Of a stretch of 55,474 nt of DNA, positions 49,301 to 55,474 are shown piece after piece. Source of the stretch: Diphasiastrum complanatum (lineage: Eukaryota; Streptophyta; Lycopodiopsida; Lycopodiales; Lycopodiaceae); contig CM055100.1 of the NCBI GenBank assembly GCA_029204225.1, positions 13,215,543-13,271,016 on the forward strand. Direction: 5' to 3'. Made by a program: the position numbers and the translations under genes. How positions within the stretch are numbered: the first letter of the stretch is position 1; each line of letters begins with the position of its first letter. The notes beneath the pieces are model-generated. The model was not told the origin of the DNA, made no database searches, and worked only from the letters and a program-made list of their open reading frames with translations.

Positions 49301-50278
49301 TAAGGATGTAAAGTATTCCTTATGTCTTGTCATGTGAGATGAGGCTCCACTATCAATCCACCAAGGATCATTATCATCTATGTTGGCTAACAAACTTGAA
49401 GTCATAACAAGTGATTCACATGTGTTATGTTCTTCCTCATCTATTGTAAGATTTCCTTGCCTCTCTCCTTGCTCTCTTTTCTTCTTATAACATTCATTTG
49501 CAAAATGACCTTTTATCCCACAATAAAAGCACTTGAACTTTGACTTATTGTTCTTAGTAGAAGAGGAAGAGGAAGAGTGATCATCATGATCAAAGTTACC
49601 ACCTTTGGACCATTTCCCTTTGCCTTTACCTTTGCCCTTGAATTTGCCTTTTGTGAAGAAAGCCTCTTCACCTCCACCTTGCAAGGATGCACCATCAAGC
49701 TTTGATTGCAACCTATGTTCTTCAGCCAATAAGATTTCTTGCAAGTCAACCACACTTGGCAAGACTCTTTGAATGGCAAAACTTTGCACAAGGTTAGCAT
49801 GTTCATTTAGCAAACCATTCAACATAACTTGGACTATTTCACCATCTTTTATGTTCTCATCAATGCATGCTAAATCATCACTTAGGGACTTAACTCTCAA
49901 GATAAATGCATGAGCACTTTCACCCTCTCTTTGCCTACTAGAAAATATTTGTCTCCTTAGGGTCAATAGCCTAGATGTGGACTTTGATTCAAAGAGCTTC
50001 TTTAAGGCATTCCATGCCTCACTTGCACTTTGACACTTTCCAACTTCCTTGAGAAGTTCATTTGTAACATTCATTTTAATGATATGAAGAGCCCTTTTGG
50101 CCTTCTTATCAAACCTTTGTTGCTCTTGAAGTGTGAGAGGTCTCTCTTCAATTTCTGCAACTATGTCCATGAGTTCATTCAACTCAAGTAAGGACTCCAT
50201 CCTCACTTTCCAAGTAGAGTAGTTTGATGAACTCAACCTTTCACTAGACTCTAGCATGATCCCACCATTGGAAGCCAT
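46325..50278 (-). CDS. Copia B gag-pol polyprotein, 1317 aa, intact
   Basis: A single frame from ATG 50278 to TGA 46325. Gag occupies about residues 1-300 (MASNGGIMLESSERLSSSNY, LRVKSLSDDLACIDENIKDG) with a basic GKGKGKGK stretch and an intact zinc knuckle CFYCGIKGHFANEC (about 248-262). Protease has WWIDSGASSHMT (about 307-318). Integrase has LWHKRLGHPNFKSL, CEHCALSKSHR, HSDIH, LRSDNGGEYT and ERKNRTLCECAKA. RT has ETFAPVAKMVTIRILISLAT, MDVTNAFLNGDLEEDIYMEQ, KQAPRSWY and LLIYVDDIILSG (about 985-997). RNase H has GFSDSDFAGDQMDRKSTSAF, LSSTEAEYKALTTCTKEILW and NPVFHARSKHIEIAHHFVRD. All catalytic residues are seen. It acts in the cytoplasmic VLP and nucleus to copy and insert the element. Confidence 0.95.
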   Translation of the reverse strand: MASNGGIMLESSERLSSSNYSTWKVRMESLLELNELMDIVAEIEERPLTLQEQQRFDKKAKRALHIIKMNVTNELLKEVGKCQSASEAWNALKKLFESKSTSRLLTLRRQIFSSRQREGESAHAFILRVKSLSDDLACIDENIKDGEIVQVMLNGLLNEHANLVQSFAIQRVLPSVVDLQEILLAEEHRLQSKLDGASLQGGGEEAFFTKGKFKGKGKGKGKWSKGGNFDHDDHSSSSSSTKNNKSKFKCFYCGIKGHFANECYKKKREQGERQGNLTIDEEEHNTCESLVMTSSLLANIDDNDPWWIDSGASSHMTRHKEYFTSLLSYEGEGNIIYTANDGQCDIKGIGTIPISLSTNRKANLENVLYIPSITKNLLSVSQMIDKGLDVEFIGDACLISKCGSLIAQGRRHGKLFKLDACVISNHEGCMAREQLTNQEVWHKRLGHPNFKSLEVMAKKELVLGLPKSLVANNSVCEHCALSKSHRLAYSRSTSRSKEAFQLVHSDIHSSSTTSNGGAKMYATFIDDFSRYTWIYLLKSKDEVFAAFVKFKNEMENQFNTKIKCLRSDNGGEYTSNRFKDFCIAHGIKREMSSPRTPQQNGVAERKNRTLCECAKAMRLHANLAKSFWGEALACANYLCNRWTSASLDGKTPHEVLYGRRPSVKHCRIFGCTCFVNITLDDRTKEDPSSKKGVFVGYSEVSKAYKVYIPSTKKVVISRDVIFHEENVFNVVDVDVDVPTNHHDVQDVLDEDGDATPKQTSRKTQRQRAKPSRLTYDEKGKQVVDNSNFAFLTSFDEPTCVGEAIQKKEWIQAMDHEHQALIKSNTWRLVKLPKDKKAIGCKWIFKIKTNQDGSINKYKARLVAKGYAQEYGIDYDETFAPVAKMVTIRILISLATLYDWDMWQMDVTNAFLNGDLEEDIYMEQPEGYVSHDEPNHVCYLQKSLYGLKQAPRSWYAKLNSFLLSQNFVMSEYDHSLYFRLNENDITLLLIYVDDIILSGGNNLDIDEIKMALKREFEIQDLGKLHYILGIEIIRTSKSTFICQEKYVNSILKRFHMEDCKVVSTPMESNVKLTTRSNERSFKDITLYRKLIGSLIWLTITRPDLSFVVGKLSQFIQDPSEAHWKLGKRVLRYISGSRDFGILYGGTTPNLCGFSDSDFAGDQMDRKSTSAFAIYLGDGVVSWLSKKQPTISLSSTEAEYKALTTCTKEILWIKRMLLDLHLLEPEKTPIILCDNLSAQSLASNPVFHARSKHIEIAHHFVRDQVIAKEVELQHVSSKECVADIFNKPLGKDLYLMHRSNLGMCSKTMLKLASNVEEGV
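46330..46341 (-). promoter_or_regulatory. Polypurine tract of copia B
   Basis: GAAGAGGGAG directly before the 3' LTR on the minus strand, the plus-strand primer site for reverse transcription. It is also translated as the last residues of the polyprotein. Confidence 0.8.
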
Positions 50279-51435
50279 GATTCTAATGTTTCTTCAACTT
50301 TTAGGTTCTGTCCTAAAACACTTAGCACTCACTTTTCTCTCAACAAATGATAGATAAAGAGATCTATGAAGATTTAGGACCCTAAAACACTTCTATCTTG
50401 AACCTAGATGGTTTCCAAGCATAGAAAGGAAGATTGAAACACATGCAACACTTTGCACACACTAAGAATGGATTACAAAATCAAACCAACCTGAACACAC
50501 TCTTGCTTAAGCTCTCAAACTTTCCAGCAAGTGACCAAATCAAGTTATGGTGTGAAGAGTTACTTGCATTCTTAGAAAATACCCAAAACTAGGATGCCAA
50601 GATTACCTAGTAATGAACAAACTTGATCAACATATGATCAACACACTAAGATATTGATTCAACCTGTAAAACCACATGTAAACCACACTTCTAAAAGTTT
50701 ATAAACTCCAGCAAGTGATAAATACAAGATTTAGAGGTGAATGAATGAGCACACTTAGTGAATCACAAGACTAGCTTCACTATCTTGTCAAATCTTGGTG
50801 TTTAGATGTAGATCTAAGATCACTTCACATGAGAATGTTCCTCAACCTGTTAAGAACCTGAAAACACACTTGCATAATTAACACCTTCCAGCAAATGCTC
50901 CAATCAAATTACATAAGGAGAGTTACTTACATGCTCAACAAAGTACACCAAAATTTATGCCAAAATTGATGACAATCTTTACAATATGCTCTTCACAATG
51001 GAGCTTACAATATGTTCACCCAAAAAAGGGGATCTTTCATCCAAATGGGAGCTTTGCTCAGCCTTTAGGAGAATTACAACTCACTCAAAAGAGCATTTGT
51101 CATCCACTTAAGGAGAAGTTTCATCCACTTAAGGAGAGTGTTCATCCAAGAATGGAGATTGTCAACAATAGGATTGAAAAGAACATTGTTAGTATTGAAT
51201 ATGCACAAGCCTCACAATCACAAATGATTAGGTGTTATGATCTGATCCAAAATAGTTTCTTTTCAGCCTCTGATCTTCAATAGACCTGAAATATGCTTTT
51301 GATCCACAAGTTCAACTCACAAAACAAAGGTTAGTAAGATTTGATCAACAAAGCAATGCAAAATCATGCTAGAACTTGATCAAACATCCAAATATCACCA
51401 AAAATGGAATACTTACTGTAAATAGAAGCCAACCA
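50279..51435 (-). other. Copia B 5' leader with internal repeats
   Basis: About 1.16 kb untranslated leader between PBS and gag. It holds copies of a unit of about 20 bp containing GTGGATGAA..CTCTCCTTA (51090-51150 region), and three diverged copies of a longer unit with TTGCTGGA.GTTT and ...GTG..TTCAGGTTG (around 50900, 50700 and 50520). The truncated relative at 19594-20641 has the same organisation. Confidence 0.65.
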
Positions 51436-51447
51436 GCTCTGATACCA
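51436..51447 (-). promoter_or_regulatory. Primer-binding site of copia B
   Basis: TGGTATCAGAGC on the minus strand, directly inside the 5' LTR, matching initiator tRNA-Met. Confidence 0.95.
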
Positions 51448-52103
51448 TGTGAAAAATACAGATCCTAAGTGGATCTAAACTCCAAGATCATTGGCTTGAA
51501 TGCTTGCACTCCAAACTACATAAGCTAGGAATTGGCAACACATTCTATGCTACCTAGAATGCAAAGAACTTGATCAAAAAGCATTTATCACAAATGGAAA
51601 CTTCCATAAAACATCAAGTGCGGCCCAAAATAGCATTATACAGTCCATAATACATCAGCCTATCACTTTTGGAAAGCACCTAAGATCATACACAATAGCT
51701 TGAAGACAATACACACAACAATGCTCTCAATGGAGGAAGAAACAATGACAATGATCTATTGATCTCAATGAAGCATACAAAAGGTTTCTCCAACCTGTTC
51801 TCCACGACTTCCCTACTATTTATGGATGAGGAAGATGACTCTCTCTCCTCTCTCTAGAAGGTACTTGACCCTAGATATTCCCTATATAGGAAAAATAGCT
51901 AAAAATGGCTTATATGACCAAAATACATCAAAATGGTCTCATTTTGAAGGGTATGAAGTTTGACACTTCATCATACTGAAAAAATACAGTAAATAAAAAA
52001 CATTGTGGCCTGGTTCACACGTGCAAAACTCCAGAACCAAAACTATTTACAATTTTAGCCAATTTAGGCATCAACTAGCTAGGAAATGTTGACAATTTTC
52101 ACA
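51448..52103 (-). repeat. 5' LTR of copia B
   Basis: 656 bp, nearly identical to 45675-46329. It should contain the element's promoter. Confidence 0.95.
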
Positions 52104-52340
52104 TTTAGATGTTGTCCCAATCATTTATAATGACAATATTTCAGCTCAACACCTTGCAACAAACCCAATCTTCCATCCAAGGTCAAAGCATATTGAGATT
52201 CCTCATCATTTTGGAGGTATCTTTAGAGCATGTGGCAAGAAGTGAATGTTCTATTGATATCCTCACTAAACCACTTCAAATACATGCATTTGCAAAGTTA
52301 AGGTCAGCCCTTGGGTTGATAAGCAAAAATTTATGCTATC
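52104..52340 (+). pseudogene. Older copia relic G, right part (RNase H end)
   Basis: Resumes after the TTTAG duplication with DVVPIIYNDNISAQHLATNP and FHPRSKHIEI. After a frameshift it continues as LEHVARSECSIDILTKPLQI and FAKLRSALGLISKNL, the usual C-terminus of copia RNase H. Together with 44650-45674 it makes one interrupted element. No LTR was located downstream. Confidence 0.85.
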
Positions 52341-53509
52341 TACAAACTCAGGTTAAATTTACACAACCTACTTTGGTTATACCACTTGTAAATTGTAAAA
52401 TGGCCATGATGTGGGATGTCACATGTACCAACAAGAATAGGATACTTTTCATAAGTCTTATTGCTAACCTATATTTGTAATGGCACCTATGAAATAAGGC
52501 CAAAATGTGCATAGGTAGGCTAGGGATTTTCTAGGCTTAACTAAGAATAGCAATTTTTTACATTGTTTTGGATCTCAAGATTTCGACCCCCAATTAGGGT
52601 GGATCTTATGACCTATTAGGTTAGTCACTAGGGTCAGGATCAGAGGTATTCCTAAATGCTCAGATCCGAGACACTTATGTGTAAATATTTGATGGATTTG
52701 CCATCCAAGTATGAGTAAATTTGAGATCTTCCTTCATGACTGATTTTGCTCTACAATTTGTTTGACGATTGCTATTGGCATTTGGTTTTTTGTAATAATT
52801 AGAAGTATCCGAGGATCATGGTAATATACTCAAGTTTGAGTAGGTCGTACAGTCACGTGTGAAGGAATTTGCATGATTTTGGAGCCAATTTGTGGAGTTC
52901 AAGCCAAATAAGCTAGAATTTGAAGCATTGTCTTGTAATCTAGCTTTATGATTGTGATTGGATTGAAATTAGGTGCTTTCTAGGATATATTGGACTTATT
53001 TTGCTGCATTTTCAAACAGATCTTAACATTCATAGTAGTTTATGCATGATTGTACCTAAACTAGCATGCTAGAATGGAGATTTTCTACATTGTTGATATT
53101 GTTTCATATGCACCTAAAGATCGTAGATCTATTTGATTCATAATTAGATCTGATTTTTCAAATTAATTCCACCATTGCATTTGAGTCATTTGAATCATCT
53201 GTTCCAATTTTCTCTTCATATAAACCCTTTTGACACCATTGGTTTGCACTTTTATTCCTCTATTATTTGCCAATTGACTTGACTTTGCAAACACAACTGC
53301 CCCTTTTGTGTCAAACACCCTTCAACAATACTTTTTGCCTAATCTTGAGCTTCTATTTCATTTGAAAATAGTTCAGGCAATATCTTCCTAATGATTGCTC
53401 TTCTTCATCACTTTGCACTCTTGATTCATCCCCTAATGATATTGATGAAAAATCAGCTAAATCACTTGACTTCTCCACTTTTTTGTTTTCTTAAATTAGA
53501 AGTATTTCT
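52341..53509. other. No recognised feature
   Basis: About 1.2 kb without coherent coding. The 3' LTR of copia relic G may lie here, but no partner copy is in the window to prove it. Confidence 0.4.
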
Positions 53510-53830
53510 TGGTCTAACTCTTGAGATATTATCCTTTACTTGAACCTTTGGATGAATATTTCGTTGACACACCCTTGGTAATTGCAAGTTGCTGACTTGT
53601 TTCATTCATTTGTTCTTGTGAAGCTTTTCTTCCCAATTGATAGCCAATTGCATTAAATGATCTATTGAACATGATGCTGGCATAGATGCGACTACAATAA
53701 TCTTAAGCTCTAGTTGAAGTCGATAAAGATAATAATGAACATAAGATGACTCGTTTAACAAATAGGATGGAGTTAGTGACCTAATAGATTGATTGTAGGA
53801 AGCCATCGAATGAATATGTGTTAGAGAACA
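53510..53830 (-). pseudogene. Probable Ty3/gypsy gag fragment
   Basis: On the minus strand, 53806-53606 reads MASYNQSIRSLTPSYLLNES, YYLYRLQLELKIIVVASMPA and LMQLAINWEEKLHKNK. This is the helix pattern of a retrotransposon gag domain. Basic, Ser-rich sequence follows toward 53510. Short and decayed; the assignment rests on pattern only. Confidence 0.45.
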
Positions 53831-53989
53831 CCAATGTTTGAAATCATCTTAATCAAAAACTCTTTTGCATTCACTTATGAAAAGTCTCCAATTCCATTCC
53901 ACAGAACTTCAAACATGCTATCACTAGTATCTGACATATCCCATAAAATACGATGTCACAAAAGTGGACTTTGTTGAACTTGGAAGCTT

Positions 53990-54420
53990 GCATGACAAAA
54001 CATCTGTATTCTCTAGATTCAAATCATTGACCGTTGGTTGATTTTTTGACAATTGTTTTTTCTTGCCCTTCGGATATACTTGTAACATTTCAAATTAGTA
54101 TCTTCTCAAAAAAAAAAAAAACATTTGTTGAAGTGGTGTGCAACCAATGGACACCTAATATGTGCAACATTTCAAAGTAGTATCTTAAAAAAAAAAACAT
54201 TTGTTGAAGTGGGACGCAATATCAATAGACACATAATACTTTTGTTTGATTACTATCTTGGAATGAACTCAAAAACTCTTGCAATCCAAAATGAATGTCC
54301 TTCGTTATTTTGTAAAGCTAGAAGAGCAACAAGACTTCAAATTTGAATTTCATTCAAATTTACTACACTACTTTATTTTTGTAGCATTTACAATTTGCCT
54401 ATTTTTCAATCTACAAAGAC
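53990..54420 (-). pseudogene. DUF7869-type element, C-terminal fragment (copy 3)
   Basis: DNA from 53990 to 54420 aligns with 440-780 of copy 1: TTGGTTGATTTTTTG at 54033, TTGAAGTGGTGTGCAACCAA at 54128 and GCTAGAAGAGCAACAAGACT at 54317 all have counterparts in the same order. A segment of about 50 bp containing TTCAAANTAGTATCTTNAAAA and ACATTTGTTGAAGTGG is duplicated at 54090-54210. Only the C-terminal domain is represented, with stops. Confidence 0.65.
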
Positions 54421-54914
54421 CTATTTGTAATACACTTTATATATAATTCTAATTTTTATCTTAATATTTGATGTAAATATTTCAATTACTAATTATTTTA
54501 TTTTCTTAATTTAATTAAGAATTTTAGATTTTTAAAATCTAATTTTTTAATTTTTAAAATTTAACTTTAAAAAAAATATTTTTAAAATATTTAATCATTT
54601 AATATTTCTAATTTTTAAGATTATTTAATTTTGTCTATTTTTCTGATTTTGTATAATTTTGTCTACTTTTAAAGTTTTGATTTTTAAATGTTTTCAATTT
54701 TAATATTTTTAAGTTCTTAAAATTTCCATGTCCCGCTTTTAGCAAAAGAACGAATGTGGAAATTTCTTTTTGCTTTGTTCAACATAGCAAAAGTTTTTTT
54801 GTTTGCTCAACATAGAAATGAACATAGATTTTTGTTTTTGTCAACAACTTTGTCGACAAAGTATAGATATGTTCAACATTTCCGTGCTGAGACACCAAAA
54901 TATTGAACATGACA
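54421..54914. other. AT-rich spacer, no gene
   Basis: Very AT-rich sequence without coding. ACTTTGTCGACAAAGT at 54848-54863 is a perfect 16-bp palindrome. Confidence 0.5.
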
Positions 54915-54922
54915 ATTTGAAC

Positions 54923-55268
54923 CATAGATGCAACGAATTGCGATTCGCTGGTTTTGCGATTCGTGAATTGCGATTGCTGCAAAGAGTCGTTTTCAAAAAT
55001 TGTTGAAAAAAATAATAAATAATTGTGCATTTCAGGCCTAGGAGAAAGTTGGAGAATCAGAGAGTCTAGGAGTTAATACACCTTAATTGGACCATCATGC
55101 ATCCAAAATAGTCGGCAAACTACACAGTCATAATGCTCTCAATCAGAACTTTCATCTGATACCCTAAAAGAATTTTCAAAATTTAAAAAAAAAATCGATT
55201 CTGCACGATTTTTTGAAAAATCCGAAACCCGATTCTGAATCGAGATTTTGAATCGCGGTGCATCTATG
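54923..55268. mobile_element. hAT-like MITE, 346 bp
   Basis: Ends are CATAGATGCAACG (54923) and, inverted, CATAGATGCACCG (from 55268), a 10-bp perfect terminal inverted repeat. An 8-bp direct repeat ATTTGAAC flanks it on both sides (54915-54922, 55269-55276). Multiple GCGATTCG/CGATTCTG motifs lie just inside both ends, as subterminal repeats do. Eight-base duplications are characteristic of hAT transposons. No coding capacity. Confidence 0.78.
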
Positions 55269-55276
55269 ATTTGAAC

Positions 55277-55474
55277 ACACTTTGTCGACGAAGTGGTCGA
55301 CATAGCATACTACGCCTATCCGATTTTGAGTACGAAAATGATGAATATAACTATGCCTATGTCGAGACTCTCATTGGACAACAACAATTTTATTAAAAAT
55401 AAATAAATATTATTAATAAAAACAATAGATATTTTAAATCTAAAATTTTAACCTTACAAAGTTATAGAATAAAA
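55277..55474. other. AT-rich end of window
   Basis: Non-coding. ACTTTGTCGACGAAGT at 55282-55297 resembles the palindrome left of the MITE. Confidence 0.5.

Larger units (their letters stand above)
45675..52103 (-). mobile_element. Ty1/copia element B, structurally complete
   Basis: 6429 bp with LTRs 45675-46329 (655 bp) and 51448-52103 (656 bp), starting TGTGAAAATTG and ending TTTTTCACA on the minus strand. They differ by only about 4 substitutions and 3 single-base indels. Five-base target duplications TTTAG lie at 45670-45674 and 52104-52108. PBS, leader, an unbroken gag-pol and PPT are all present. It inserted into the RNase H region of copia relic G, whose frame continues on either side. 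Everything expected of an autonomous element is here, so recent, possibly current, mobility is likely. Confidence 0.95.

Overview
This window looks like intergenic, transposon-rich nuclear DNA from a large plant genome. The evidence is plant-type Ty1/copia elements primed by initiator tRNA-Met, a CACTA (En/Spm) transposon with Transposase_21/DUF4218 domains, a plant nodulin-like major-facilitator gene and very long (CT/GA)n tracts. A fern or other seed-free vascular plant is my best guess, because decayed DUF7869-type proteins sit among plant repeats. That taxonomic call is inference. No rRNA, tRNA, CRISPR array or bacterial-style operon was seen.

Layout. 1-4.1 kb: a decayed DUF7869-type gene on the minus strand, head to head with a decayed DNA amino-methyltransferase-like gene on the plus strand (3136-4101). 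4.1-8.9 kb: AT, AG and CT microsatellites, a copia RT/RNase H relic and a minisatellite. 8.9-14.4 kb: a second DUF7869-type relic, a Ty3/gypsy protease-RT relic and two copia fragments. 15.8-26.2 kb: an unrecognised coiled-coil/hydrophobic reading frame split by an approximately 8.8 kb CACTA transposon (16086-24863, TSD TAA). The CACTA carries an ORF1-like gene, a TNP2-type transposase, a truncated second CACTA terminus and a truncated copia element. 27.5-29 kb: degenerate telomere-like and CA repeats. 31.1-39.9 kb: copia element A with two LTRs and decayed gag but intact RT-RNase H, followed directly by truncated copia C. 40.06-40.39 kb: a long inverted repeat.

42.3-44.2 kb holds the only convincing host gene, a single-exon NFD4/nodulin-like transporter on the minus strand with a TATA box. 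44.6-52.3 kb: an older copia relic interrupted by copia element B (45675-52103). Element B has an uninterrupted 1317-codon gag-pol, LTRs about 99% identical, a PBS, a PPT and a TTTAG target duplication; it is structurally complete and young. 53.5-55.3 kb: a gypsy gag relic, a third DUF7869-type fragment and a 346-bp hAT-like MITE with 8-bp TSDs.

Apart from the transporter, the genes here are parts of mobile elements inserted into one another. The most novel points are the methyltransferase-like pseudogene opposed to the DUF7869 gene, the unrecognised reading frame that is restored across the CACTA target site, and the CACTA's inverted microsatellite-bearing arms.
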